A DNA stretch of 64,000 nt from Nocardia anaemiae NBRC 100462 (GCF_001612725.1 NZ_BDAZ01000056.1:1-64000); one strand, 5' to 3'. Counted from the stretch's first letter, positions 41,972 through 50,164 are shown. Numbers and translations: made by a program. Notes: generated by a model from the letters alone, not told the origin.

Positions 41972-42003
41972 AGCCTCCCGCACTCACTCTTGTGCGGGAG
42001 GCT
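41972..42003. terminator. Terminator hairpin after the DUF397 gene
   Basis: AGCCTCCCGCAC and GTGCGGGAGGCT form a 12-bp perfect stem with an 8-nt loop, 13 bp beyond the DUF397 stop. It ends the XRE-DUF397 transcript. Confidence 0.8.
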
Positions 42004-42016
42004 TCGTATCGATCAC

Positions 42017-42235
42017 TCAGGAGTGGTTGAACTTCCCATCGGCAACGGCGCTGGTGAAGGCATCCCATTCACCGCCGTCGAAAACCAGTGCACGGCCGCC
42101 CGGATTCTTCGAGTCCCGCACGCCGACCACGCCGCTGGGCAGAAACGCCACCTCGACACAGTCTTTCGTCGCGGAACTCCGAACGCTCTTGAACCAGCGA
42201 GCCTCGGATAGTTCGTCGTCATGCTTGCCGGTCAC
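42017..42235 (-). CDS. DUF397 protein
   Basis: A 72-residue DUF397 protein: ARWFKSVRSSATKDCVEVAF, VGVRDSKNPGGRALVFDGGE and WDAFTSAVADGKFNH. DUF397 proteins pair with XRE-DUF5753 regulators in actinobacteria and seem to act as their partners in development or antibiotic control. Its ATG overlaps the regulator stop by 4 nt (ATGA), confirming the pair. Confidence 0.95.
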   Translation of the reverse strand: MTGKHDDELSEARWFKSVRSSATKDCVEVAFLPSGVVGVRDSKNPGGRALVFDGGEWDAFTSAVADGKFNHS

Positions 42236-43113
42236 GCGGCGTACTCCCTTGCTAGCTGCCGAAGCAGACTCCTGCTCGCTGTCTCATCCAACGCGGCGCG
42301 TTTGATGACCTCATGAGCCACATCGTAGCGCTGGACGTGACTGGGTGACTCCAAATATAAGTCGCCCGTGAAGTTTTCAAGGTAGACAACGGGCGGCTCG
42401 ATCGGCTTCTTATTCTTGTCCAACCGGAAGTTGACGATCGTGAATAGCCCGATCGGGTCGCCCAGTGGGATGCCAGCGGAGAACGGGAGCACCCGCAGCG
42501 TGATGTTCGGCAGAGTCGACATGTCAGCCAGATGTCGCAGCTGTCCGCCCATGACCCGACGGCCGCCGACCATCCGGCGCAGCGCGCACTCGAGGAGTAC
42601 CGCATTCAATTCGACTGGTTGCCGCTTCCTGGTGAGGATCTTCTGACGGCGCTGTTTCACTTCAACCCGCCGTTCGATTTCCGCGCCAGAAATACCGGGA
42701 AGTGCTGAACGGAGAAGGGCCCGAGAGTAGTCCGGGGTTTGTAGTAACCCCAACACAACGTCCGGCGCATACGAAGTCAACCGCCGCGCCGCAGCCTCCA
42801 GACCCACGTACACATCGAAGTCTTCCGGAATCAACTTCCCATACTCATGCCACCAACACTTCCCCGACGCCTGCTGCGCCAACCCCAGCAACCCCGCCGT
42901 CACCACCTCCTCCGCGTCATACACCGCACACAGCTCTCGAATATCCAGCAGCCGTATGCGATTCGCCTGACCGGTCTCCAACCGCTGCAAGGTCGTCTTA
43001 CCGCGTTCGATCAACTGCGCCGCCTCGGGCATTGTCATCCCGGCCTGTAAGCGCAGGTCACGCAGATGGCGTCCCAGTTGTCGTCGCGGCACCGTACTTC
43101 CAGAATCCGTCAT
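42232..43113 (-). CDS. XRE-family regulator with DUF5753 domain
   Basis: A 293-residue regulator. Helix-turn-helix: LGRHLRDLRLQAGMTMPEAA, QLIERGKTTLQRLETGQAN. DUF5753 domain from about 95 onward: YVGLEAAARRLTSYAPDVVL, GLLQTPDYSRALLRSALPGI and LPFSAGIPLGDPIGLFTIVN. It is the standard partner of DUF397. The ligand is unknown. A 12-bp inverted repeat lies about 36 bp upstream of the start and could be its operator. Confidence 0.93.
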   Translation of the reverse strand: MTDSGSTVPRRQLGRHLRDLRLQAGMTMPEAAQLIERGKTTLQRLETGQANRIRLLDIRELCAVYDAEEVVTAGLLGLAQQASGKCWWHEYGKLIPEDFDVYVGLEAAARRLTSYAPDVVLGLLQTPDYSRALLRSALPGISGAEIERRVEVKQRRQKILTRKRQPVELNAVLLECALRRMVGGRRVMGGQLRHLADMSTLPNITLRVLPFSAGIPLGDPIGLFTIVNFRLDKNKKPIEPPVVYLENFTGDLYLESPSHVQRYDVAHEVIKRAALDETASRSLLRQLAREYAA

Positions 43114-43501
43114 GGCCCCCTACCTCAGTGTTTCGGAAACGAGTGTGATGTGTCCGTGGATGTACCGATCCGCGGACACGGAACTTGTCCTCGCCTTTCG
43201 GCGCGATTCGAATGCAGACCCCATGAAGACGCTGACTCCTCCGCCTGTCGCGTGCTGTGCTGTTGCCGCGCCCGGTCGGAGAGCCGTAGGAAACTCGAGA
43301 AACCTATTGGATCACAACGGATTGCCGCTTATCCGCAGATTCGGCCGGGCGCTTTCGAATTCACCGACGAGAATCGAGGAATCCGATGGATCACCGGAGA
43401 CGGCGACTCGGCCGGACGCATCCGCACGCACCCAGCCCGAACCCCATCGGCGATGTCGTGGTCGTCGACGCGATCCGGCCGCATGCGCGCCGAGGGTGTT
43501 C
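43114..43501. other. Intergenic region with divergent promoters
   Basis: About 390 bp between the XRE regulator and the DUF4254 gene. Apart from the inverted repeat at 43150-43179 no gene or repeat is supported; the open frames lack ribosome sites. Confidence 0.5.
43150..43179. promoter_or_regulatory. 12-bp inverted repeat upstream of the XRE gene
   Basis: GTGTCCGTGGAT and ATCCGCGGACAC surround GTACCG, matching at 11 of 12 positions. The size suggests a dimeric regulator site controlling the XRE-DUF397 unit. Confidence 0.5.
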
Positions 43502-43927
43502 GTGCTGATCGAACCGCTGCCGACCAAGGGGGAAGTGCTGCGCGCCTGCCGCGGCGTCGAGCACGCCGCGCACCCGCTCCTACACGCGGCCTACGAACTA
43601 ACCTGCCTGCACGAGAGTCGCCTCGCCGACGGCGGCCGCACCGATGACATCGATTGCCGGAGAGCGAAATTGGTGCGCCACATCAATCATTGGGTCAATG
43701 CGCAACTGGCGCCCGCACATGGCGGCGCATCGGTGCACACCGAAACCCTCGGCGCGGTGCTGGACCGCCTCGCCCAATACACCGCCACCGCCTACGCAGC
43801 CCTGGCCAGCGCCACGGACGACGCGCTCGGCGACGCCTGGGAGGCACTGGCCGAATTGGCCATCGGCTACGAGGATTTGGCGCACGACCTCGCCGCGGGC
43901 CGTCGCCGCCTCCCCGGCGCCCCCTGA
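43502..43927 (+). CDS. DUF4254 protein
   Basis: A 141-residue helical protein: EPLPTKGEVLRACRGVEHAA, HPLLHAAYELTCLHESRLAD, KLVRHINHWVNAQLAP and SVHTETLGAVLDRLAQYTAT. This is the DUF4254 pattern, repeated many times in Nocardia genomes. The conserved H-E and H-T-E residues are noticeable, but function is unknown. The GTG at 43502 has GAGGG 5 nt upstream; a GTG two codons earlier is an alternative. Confidence 0.8.
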   Translation: MLIEPLPTKGEVLRACRGVEHAAHPLLHAAYELTCLHESRLADGGRTDDIDCRRAKLVRHINHWVNAQLAPAHGGASVHTETLGAVLDRLAQYTATAYAALASATDDALGDAWEALAELAIGYEDLAHDLAAGRRRLPGAP

Positions 43928-43974
43928 ACCCGCCCGCCCCGCCTTGAAGTCCCTCGGCTGTCAAGGAGTATGCC

Positions 43975-44118
43975 CCGGTGCTCTGAAAGTCCTGGTTGGA
44001 TGCGGTTGTCGAGTGCCGTGCCCTGCTGCTCCCGAACATCCTGGTGGGCTGCGGTTGCCGAGCGCATGCCCTACTGCTCCCGAACACCCGATGGAGTTCA
44101 GCTGTCCAGCTGCGCATT
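43975..44118 (+). repeat. 48-bp imperfect tandem repeats after the DUF4254 gene
   Basis: Three units: 43975-44022, 44023-44070 and 44071-44118. Units 1 and 2 share TCCTGGT.GG.TGCGGTTG.CGAG.GC.TGCC. Units 2 and 3 share CT.CTGCTCCCGAACA. Identity falls towards unit 3. It is a decaying minisatellite 3' of a gene, like those at 32860 and 49497. Confidence 0.65.
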
Positions 44119-44325
44119 CCGAACCAACAGTTACTCGATCCTGCCCGATCGCCGCCCCCACACGACAACGCGACTCTTCAAGATCACAATGTGCTGGTGG
44201 CGGTAAATGTCGAGAGCCCGTCTCCAAGAACGCATTCTCGGCGGCTATTTGAGTTGTGGTGGCGAGAGTCGTTCGGGCGCAACGGGAAGGGTGGGGTAGG
44301 TGATGTTGCCCAAGGGGGTGATTGG

Positions 44326-44371
44326 TCGAGCCCTAGGGGTGGCTGTTCGGGCGGTGAATTGTCCTTAACGT
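44326..44371 (+). promoter_or_regulatory. Conserved CCCTAGGG element and -10 box of secreted-peptide gene 1
   Basis: TCGAGCCCTAGGGGTGGCTG (44326-44345) is followed 28 nt after CCCTAGGG by TAACGT (44366-44371), a plausible -10. The same element and spacing precede the second peptide gene, indicating a shared activator or operator site. Confidence 0.6.
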
Positions 44372-44412
44372 AAGCGAGGTAATCAATCAACATCGCTTTC
44401 AGGAGCAGTGAA

Positions 44413-44631
44413 ATGCGGATCAAGTCCTTTATCGCGGCCGGTCTTCTCGCCACCGCCGCCGTCGCCGGGGTGTCGACGGCAGCAACCGCGTCTGCGGCCA
44501 CGGGCTACTACTACGGCACCTATGCCACCTCTGCGGCGTGTGCCGCGGACGGCGCCTCGCCCAGCACCGGCGGCTACTACTACGAGTGCGTCGAAACCTA
44601 TAGCGGCTGGGATCTTTACATCTACTACTGA
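44413..44631 (+). CDS. Small secreted Tyr-rich peptide 1
   Basis: A 72-residue exported protein. Signal peptide MRIKSFIAAGLLATAAVAGV with likely cleavage after ATASA (about residue 28). The mature peptide of about 44 residues reads ATGYYYGTYATSAACAADGA, then STGGYYYECVETYSGWDLY and IYY. Two Cys (about 43 and 59) could form one disulfide; Tyr is very abundant. Ribosome site TCAGGAG. It is a close paralogue of the gene at 45925 and ends at a strong terminator. I recognise no family. Possible roles include a bacteriocin-like, signalling or envelope peptide, all speculative. Confidence 0.85.
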   Translation: MRIKSFIAAGLLATAAVAGVSTAATASAATGYYYGTYATSAACAADGASPSTGGYYYECVETYSGWDLYIYY

Positions 44632-44676
44632 GCCGATCCGTCGATAACCGAAATCAGCGGCGGCGCAGAGTAATCG

Positions 44677-44716
44677 AAAAGCGGGAAGTCCGAACAACAA
44701 CGGACTTCCCGCTTTT
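44677..44716 (+). terminator. Terminator of secreted-peptide gene 1
   Basis: AAAAGCGGGAAGTCCG pairs perfectly with CGGACTTCCCGCTTTT over an 8-nt loop and ends in T-rich sequence. It is nearly identical to the terminator of peptide gene 2. Confidence 0.9.
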
Positions 44717-44816
44717 CGTTGTTCGCGCGCCGACGTCCGGGCCGCTGCCGTTAATGCCAGCCGCCAGGGCCTGCCGAAACCGAGTTTCGCCAACGGAAAC
44801 CGGCACGCGCCGGAAC

Positions 44817-45572
44817 TCAGAATTTGATGCGCTCCAGCCAGGTCGTGAGTATGGAGAGGTCTCCGGAGGTCTGCACGCGTGGGTTGTCGGCGGGGATTCG
44901 GCGCACCAGCAGGAGGAACAGATCCACGGCGGTGCCCTGAACCGTCAACGATGCCGGTGCCTGGCTGTCACTCCAGGTGATCGTGTCCCCGGAACGCAGA
45001 ATCGCCCAGGTGTCATCGGTATCGATGGTGCGCAACCGCAGGCTGGCGCCTTCGTCGAGTGGTGTCTCGAATCGTGGTCCCTTCTCGACGATTTCGAGGA
45101 ACTCCGACAGGCCGTCAGCGGCGATCTCGGGGGCAATGTCCAGCTCGCGGTCGAGAGCGAGCAGGGCATCGGCGCGGTGGACGCTCGCCTCGTGCAGGCG
45201 TCGGCGTACCCACCATTCGGCAGGACGCGCGGAGCCGAACGGCGTCCAGACCGGCACGTCGGAGCCCATGAGGTCGACGCTGTCGATCACCGCTCGGGCA
45301 CCGGCCCGCAGCCACCGGTCGGCCTCCTCGAGTTCGCGTGGGCGGCGGACATCGGGAACTAGCTCGAATTCCAGGAATTCGGTGGCTCGCTCGGCGATCA
45401 TCGCTGCGGCCCAACGGTTTCCACCGCCGACGTGGGCGATCAGATTCGCCAGGTTCCAGTCCGGGCAAGTCGGTATCGGTGTCTTCGGATCGGCGGACAG
45501 GTACAGCTCAGCGAGCTGATCGGTCTCGCTCAGCAATGCTTTGCGTAGCGCCGATGTATCGAGAGATATCAC
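44817..45572 (-). CDS. Maleylpyruvate isomerase family (DinB-like, mycothiol-dependent type) protein
   Basis: A 251-residue protein of the TIGR03083-type family. IPTCPDWNLANLIAHVGGGN gives the conserved CPDW..L..H region. RRRLHEASVHRADALLAL supplies further His for a DinB-like metal site. The C-terminal SCP-like domain has GDTITWSDSQAPASLTVQGT. Members use mycothiol in isomerisation or detoxification, or are uncharacterised. The GTG at 45572 is preferred: TAGCGT lies 7 nt upstream, fitting a leaderless start. A decayed relative is at 38393. Confidence 0.85.
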   Translation of the reverse strand: MISLDTSALRKALLSETDQLAELYLSADPKTPIPTCPDWNLANLIAHVGGGNRWAAAMIAERATEFLEFELVPDVRRPRELEEADRWLRAGARAVIDSVDLMGSDVPVWTPFGSARPAEWWVRRRLHEASVHRADALLALDRELDIAPEIAADGLSEFLEIVEKGPRFETPLDEGASLRLRTIDTDDTWAILRSGDTITWSDSQAPASLTVQGTAVDLFLLLVRRIPADNPRVQTSGDLSILTTWLERIKF

Positions 45573-45924
45573 GAATTCGACGCTAACCCGACTTGATTCG
45601 ATGGGCGTCGCAATTCGGGTCAATCATGACGGCGGTCACCGGTCCTGCCGAAAGCCCTTCGAACGGATCGAGCACAGTTGGCAGCGTCGGGTCGCTCCCC
45701 GAGGCATTCTGCACACCTTTAGTTACCTTCGCGCGCCTTGCTGCAAAAGTGCGCGATAGCGACAAGAGTGCCCCGAAGTGCCATGAGTGCAGGTGTGCAG
45801 GGTGGCGAAGGTGGCATTGCCCCAGGTGGTGGTTGTTCGACCCCTAGGGTCGGCTGTGCTGAACGTTTGCTGTTTCTACCGTTAGCGGGGTAATCAACCA
45901 ACTCTCGCTTTCAGGAGCAGTGGA
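45573..45924. other. Intergenic region upstream of secreted-peptide gene 2
   Basis: About 350 bp with no supported gene. The last 110 bp resemble the region upstream of peptide gene 1, including the CCCTAGGG element; the first part shows nothing definite. Confidence 0.5.
45837..45882 (+). promoter_or_regulatory. Conserved CCCTAGGG element and -10 box of secreted-peptide gene 2
   Basis: TCGACCCCTAGGGTCGGCTG (45837-45856) holds CGACCC/GGGTCG in inverted repeat. TACCGT (45877-45882) is the matching -10, at the same distance as in gene copy 1. Conservation between the two copies marks a functional site. Confidence 0.6.
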
Positions 45925-46143
45925 ATGCGAATCAAAACTCTCATCGCGGGCGGTCTTCTTGCTGCCGCCGCTGTCGCTGGGGTGTCGACGGCAGCGACCG
46001 CGTCGGCCTCCACGGGCTACTACTACGGCACTTACGCGACCCGCGCCGCGTGTGCCGCCGACGGTGCCTCGCCCAAGACGGGCGGCAACTACTGGCAGTG
46101 CGTCCAGACTTACAGCGGCTGGGATCTCTACCTCTACAACTGA
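45925..46143 (+). CDS. Small secreted Tyr-rich peptide 2
   Basis: A 72-residue paralogue of the protein at 44413 with the same length and about 80% identity. The signal peptide MRIKTLIAGGLLAAAAVAGV is followed by STGYYYGTYATRAACAADGA, KTGGNYWQCVQTYSGWDLY and LYN. Both Cys and the SGWDLY ending are kept. Changes cluster in the mature middle (Ser to Lys, Tyr-Tyr-Glu to Tyr-Trp-Gln). The shared promoter element, leader, ribosome site (TCAGGAG) and terminator show that a whole transcription unit was duplicated. Confidence 0.85.
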   Translation: MRIKTLIAGGLLAAAAVAGVSTAATASASTGYYYGTYATRAACAADGASPKTGGNYWQCVQTYSGWDLYLYN

Positions 46144-46155
46144 TCCGCAATAGCA

Positions 46156-46188
46156 AAAGCGGGAAGTCCGAACCGGACTTCCCGCTTT
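46156..46188. terminator. Terminator of secreted-peptide gene 2
   Basis: AAAGCGGGAAGTCCG and CGGACTTCCCGCTTT form a 15-bp perfect stem with a 3-nt loop. It lies between convergent genes and may also serve ppa. Confidence 0.9.
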
Positions 46189-46223
46189 CGTTTGGGGCGA
46201 ATCATCCACCGCCCCAATAGAAC

Positions 46224-46715
46224 TCAGTGGCCGCCTTTTTCCTGCAGCCGCTTGATCGAGGCCTCCACCTCGGCCTCGGCCTCGGCGCGACCGACCCACT
46301 CCGAGCCCTTGACGTACTTGCCCGGCTCCAGATCCTTGTAGCGCTCGAAGAAGTGCTTGATCGCGGCCAGTTCGAATTCCGGCACATCGGCCAGATCCTG
46401 GATGTGGTCCCAGCGCTTATCGCCCGCGGGCACGCACAGGACCTTGTCGTCGCCGCCCGCCTCGTCGACCATCTTGTACATCGCGACCGGACGCACCTCG
46501 ATCAGGCAGCCCGGAAACACCGACTCCGGCAGCAGGACCAGCGCGTCCAGCGGGTCGCCGTCCTCGCCGAGGGTGTTCTCGATGTAGCCGTAGTCGGCCG
46601 GGTAGACCATGGACGTGTAGAGGAAGCGGTCGAGCCGGACCCGACCGGTCTCGTGATCGACCTCGTACTTGTTCCGAGAACCCTTGGGGATCTCAATGGT
46701 GACGTCGAACTCCAC
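46224..46715 (-). CDS. ppa: Inorganic pyrophosphatase
   Basis: A 163-residue family I pyrophosphatase. EIPKGSRNKYEVDHETGRVR holds the active-site Lys, Arg and Glu residues. YPADYGYIENTLGEDGDPLD is the family signature with the metal-binding Asp cluster. GDKRWDHIQD and HFFERYKDLEP complete it. It hydrolyses pyrophosphate to drive biosynthesis in the cytoplasm. The GTG at 46715 has AGAAGGAG upstream. It is divergent from dacB, as in mycobacteria. Confidence 0.97.
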   Translation of the reverse strand: MEFDVTIEIPKGSRNKYEVDHETGRVRLDRFLYTSMVYPADYGYIENTLGEDGDPLDALVLLPESVFPGCLIEVRPVAMYKMVDEAGGDDKVLCVPAGDKRWDHIQDLADVPEFELAAIKHFFERYKDLEPGKYVKGSEWVGRAEAEAEVEASIKRLQEKGGH

Positions 46716-46893
46716 GCCATCTCCTTCTGATGCCTCTGTGTGACTGTCGTCGGAACGCCGACTCGACAGGTGTTCGGGGGGAACGGTGTCGGAACGAGGA
46801 TAGTGTGGTCGGCGGGCACTCGGGTGCGGTAGGTGGGTGGACCCGGCGGCCGTGTGACAGTCGGGCGATACGAGACGGAGAGACGGCGGGCAC

Positions 46894-48357
46894 GTGGTGG
46901 GTGGCAGCAATGCGTATAACGGTGGCTCGACCACCAAGCGACGCCGCATTATCTGGATCTTCGTCGCGTTCATGCTGGCCCTGCTGCTCGGCGGCGGGGC
47001 AGGCGTGCTGATCGCGGTCAAGCCGTGGACCGAGGGATTCCGGCACGGCGGGCTCACCATCGCGGCACCGCCCGCGCCGGTCACACCGGTACCGCAGGTC
47101 GCGCCCGCGCCCTCGAATGCGTCCGCGCCGACTCCGGCCGGTATCGCCGCCGCGCTCGCACACGTGGTCACCAATCCCGACCTCGGCGCATTCGCCGGTG
47201 AGGTCACCGATGCGGCCTCCGCGACGGTGCTGTGGAGCGCCGAATCCGATAAGCCGATGATTCCGTCGTCCACCGCCAAGATCCTCACCACCGCGGCCGC
47301 CCTGCTCACCCTGCCCGCGGATCATCGGGTGAGCACCCGCGTCGTCACCGGAACCGCGCCCAATGAACTGGTGCTGGTCGGCGGCGGCGATCCGACGCTG
47401 ACCGCGCAGCCCGACGGCAAGGGGTATTACCCGAACGGGCCGCGCCTGTCGGATCTGGTGTCACAGATCAAGGCGTCCGGACGTCAGGTCGACACCATCG
47501 TGGTGGACACCTCCGCGTATTCCGGCCCACCCATGGCCCCCGGCTGGGATCCGGTCGATATCGGCGAGGGTTCGATCGCGCCGATGGATCCGGTGATGCT
47601 CGACGGCGGGCGTCTCGATCCGCTGGTCGAGTACTCGCCGCGCACCCCGACTCCGGCGCTGGCCACCGGACAGCGCCTGGCCACCGAACTCGGACTCGAT
47701 CCCGCCAAGGTGCGGATCGGCAATGCCGCCGCCGGTGCGACGGAGGTGGCGAGCGTGCAATCCGCGCCGCTGCGGGACCGGCTGCGCGACACCATGGTCT
47801 ACTCCGACAATGTGCTCGCCGAGGCCATCGGGCGCGAGATCGCGATCGCGTCCGGTAATGAGGCATCGTTCACCGGGGCCGTCGCCGCCCTCGAAACCGC
47901 GCTCGGCAAGGGCGGATTCGATCTCACCGGCCTTTCGATGCGCGACAACAGCGGCCTGTCGACCGAGGATCGGGTGCCCGCCCGGCTGCTCGACAAGATC
48001 ATCGCGACCGCGGCCAAGCCGAGCGGAGCCAATGCCGTGCAGCCGAGCAACACTAAGGCCAAGCCGGAAACCGACCGCATCGCGACCACCCTGGCGCCGT
48101 TGCTCGACGATCTGCCGATCGCGGGTGCGACAGGCTCGCTGAGCAGCCGTTATGTCGCGCAGAACCGCGGCGGCGCGGGATGGGTGCGGGCCAAGACCGG
48201 AACTCTGTCGGTGGCGAGCACGTTGGTCGGGTATGTGCTGGATAGCGACGGCCGGGTATTGACCTTCGCATTGATGTCGAACGATCGGCCACCGGAGCTC
48301 AGCCGACCCGCATTGGACGCCATCGCAGGCACGCTGCGCAACTGTGGATGCTCGTGA
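46894..48357 (+). CDS. dacB: D-alanyl-D-alanine carboxypeptidase/endopeptidase (PBP4, S13 family)
   Basis: A 487-residue class C penicillin-binding protein. The N-terminal membrane anchor is about residues 18-42 (IIWIFVAFMLALLLGGGAG), followed by a Pro/Ala linker. Catalytic motifs: Ser126-Thr-Ala-Lys129 (PSSTAK), SDN in MVYSDNVLAEAI, and KTG in VRAKTGTLSVAS. It trims peptidoglycan stem peptides outside the membrane. The GTG start at 46894 is divergent from ppa. The neighbouring order (metalloprotease, tilS, hpt) matches the mycobacterial locus. Confidence 0.95.
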   Translation: MVGGSNAYNGGSTTKRRRIIWIFVAFMLALLLGGGAGVLIAVKPWTEGFRHGGLTIAAPPAPVTPVPQVAPAPSNASAPTPAGIAAALAHVVTNPDLGAFAGEVTDAASATVLWSAESDKPMIPSSTAKILTTAAALLTLPADHRVSTRVVTGTAPNELVLVGGGDPTLTAQPDGKGYYPNGPRLSDLVSQIKASGRQVDTIVVDTSAYSGPPMAPGWDPVDIGEGSIAPMDPVMLDGGRLDPLVEYSPRTPTPALATGQRLATELGLDPAKVRIGNAAAGATEVASVQSAPLRDRLRDTMVYSDNVLAEAIGREIAIASGNEASFTGAVAALETALGKGGFDLTGLSMRDNSGLSTEDRVPARLLDKIIATAAKPSGANAVQPSNTKAKPETDRIATTLAPLLDDLPIAGATGSLSSRYVAQNRGGAGWVRAKTGTLSVASTLVGYVLDSDGRVLTFALMSNDRPPELSRPALDAIAGTLRNCGCS

Positions 48358-48370
48358 CGGGTGGTTGACC

Positions 48371-49486
48371 ATGTTCGAAGGCACTGATGAAACGGGCGCT
48401 GCGCCCGCCGTGAATTCGGCTGCGGACGCTCCGGCCGAGCGCAGACGCTCCGGATTTTCCGGTGCCGTCGATTGGCGCCTTGCCGCGCGCACCGGCGCCG
48501 CGCTGGTGCCGTCCGGACCGCGGACCTCGCGGTATTCGGCCGAACAAGTAGTGAGTGAGCTGGCCGAGGCATCGGTGCGGGCGGAGGGACCGGTTCGTGA
48601 GGTGAGCGGTCTGCTCGACGACCAGCCGGTGCCATCGGCCCTGATCGTCGACCGGCCCGGCTGGATCAATGCGGCCGCCGATTCCATGGCCCAGTTGACC
48701 GGCACCGGACCGACATCGGACAAGGGCCTGCTCGCGGGCAAACCCGCGGGTGTGCAGGCGGGCGCGATGCTGGCGTTCCTGTCCACCGCGATCCTCGGCC
48801 AGTACGACCCGTTCACCGGACCCGATGGGACGCTGCTGCTGGTCGCGCCGAACATCATGGCCGTCGAGCGCGCACTCGGCGTCTCGCCGACCGACTTCCG
48901 CTTCTGGGTCTGCCTGCACGAGGTGACCCACCGGGTGCAGTTCTCCTCCGCGCCGTGGCTGGCCGATTACATGCGCGCCAATGTCGACATCCTCGGGGAG
49001 GTCGGCGATGAACCGCTCGCCGAAATGCTCGGCCGCCTCGTCGAGGAGGTGCGCGACCGCCGCCGCGGCACCGGCACCGATGACCCGAATTCCCGCGGCG
49101 TCGTCGGTCTACTGCGCGCCACCCAGGCCCCACCGCAACGCGAGGCGCTGGACCGCCTGCTGATGCTCGGCACCCTGCTGGAAGGCCACGCCGACCACGT
49201 CATGGACGCCGTCGGCCCCACCGTCATCCCCACCGTCGAACAAATCCGAGCCGCCTTCGACAAGCGCCGCAAACGCCCCACCAACCCACTCCAACGCCTC
49301 CTGCGCGCGCTGCTCGGGGTGGACGCCAAGGTCGCCCAATACGTCCGCGGCAAGAAATTCGTAGACGCCGTGGTGGCCCAAGTCGGCATGACCCAGTTCA
49401 ACACCATCTGGACTAACGCCGAAACCCTGCCTCTCGCAACGGAAATCGAGGCTCCCGAGCGTTGGGTGGCCCGCGTTCTCGGGTAG
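48371..49486 (+). CDS. Zinc-dependent metalloprotease (DUF2342)
   Basis: A 371-residue DUF2342 protein. HEVTHRVQF holds the HExxH zinc motif, and the third ligand is probably Glu in LLEGHADHVMD. The N-terminus VDWRLAARTGAALVPSGPRT and middle LLVAPNIMAVERALGV match the family found in mycobacteria, where it is annotated as a hydrolase of unknown role. The ATG at 48371 is 13 nt after the dacB stop; a GTG at 48344 overlapping dacB is an alternative. The 3' end (EIEAPERWVARVLG) is the apparent source of the repeat array that follows. Confidence 0.88.
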   Translation: MFEGTDETGAAPAVNSAADAPAERRRSGFSGAVDWRLAARTGAALVPSGPRTSRYSAEQVVSELAEASVRAEGPVREVSGLLDDQPVPSALIVDRPGWINAAADSMAQLTGTGPTSDKGLLAGKPAGVQAGAMLAFLSTAILGQYDPFTGPDGTLLLVAPNIMAVERALGVSPTDFRFWVCLHEVTHRVQFSSAPWLADYMRANVDILGEVGDEPLAEMLGRLVEEVRDRRRGTGTDDPNSRGVVGLLRATQAPPQREALDRLLMLGTLLEGHADHVMDAVGPTVIPTVEQIRAAFDKRRKRPTNPLQRLLRALLGVDAKVAQYVRGKKFVDAVVAQVGMTQFNTIWTNAETLPLATEIEAPERWVARVLG

Positions 49487-49496
49487 TTTCGCGGTG

Positions 49497-50057
49497 GGTT
49501 GCCCAGGGGGTAGAGGCCGTCGAGTGCTGGGTGGTCCGTGTTCTCGGGTGGTTCGTGGTGGGTTGCCCAGGGGGTAGAGGCCGTCGAGTGCTGGGTGGTC
49601 CGTGTTCTCGGGTGGTTCGTGGTGGGTTGCCCAGGGGTAGAGGCCGTCGAGTGCTGGGTGGCCCGTGTTCTCGGGTGGTTTGTGGAGGGTTGCCCAGGGG
49701 TAGAGGCCGTCGAGTGCTGGGTGGCCCGTGTTCTCGGGTGGTTCGTGGCGGGTTGCCCGGGGGCAGAGGCCACCGAGTGCTTGGTCCCCCGTCTCATGTG
49801 GTCCGAGGTGGGACATCGATTGCCTTTGCGTTCGCCAGCGGAATCGAGGCTCATGTGTGTCGGGAGGTCCGCGTTCTCGGGTGGTTCGCGGCAGAGCTTC
49901 GATCGTCTACCGCGTTTGCCAGTGGAAATCGAGGCCTCTGAGCGCTGGACCGCCTGCTTTCTCGGGTGATTCGCGGCGGTTCTCGATTGTCTTTTGCATT
50001 TGCCAGCGGAATTGATTCTTGCGCTGGATCGGCCGCACTCCCAGGTACTTCGCGGGG
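49497..50057 (+). repeat. Tandem array derived from the 3' end of the metalloprotease gene
   Basis: Units of 64, 64, 63, 63 and 60 bp (starting at 49497, 49561, 49625, 49688 and 49751) are followed by three longer units of about 80-84 bp (from 49811, 49894 and 49978). Short units share GTGCTGGGTGG.CCGTGTTC and TCGGGTGGTTCGTGG. Longer ones add GCGTTCGCCAGCGGAATCGA. Both resemble the end of the protease gene (49428-49496), whose last codons read ATCGAGGCTCCCGAGCG and GGCCCGCGTTCTCGGGTAG. Identity decreases with distance from the gene. Confidence 0.85.
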
Positions 50058-50164
50058 GATGCCGATCCTCTATTGCGTTGCATCCGAGGGTATTTCGCCC
50101 CACACCAGCACCGCCCCATGCGACGCCCTCCGCTTGCGGTGCTCTCCGCCTGCCTTGACGAAGC

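Noticed and set aside
43112..43501. N-terminal extension of the DUF4254 protein
   Set aside because: The frame is open upstream, but the codons show no conserved protein and a GAGGG ribosome site marks the GTG at 43502.
49497..50057. CRISPR array or repetitive gene of its own
   Set aside because: No spacer/repeat alternation; the units copy the protease gene end. The open frames through it lack starts with ribosome sites.
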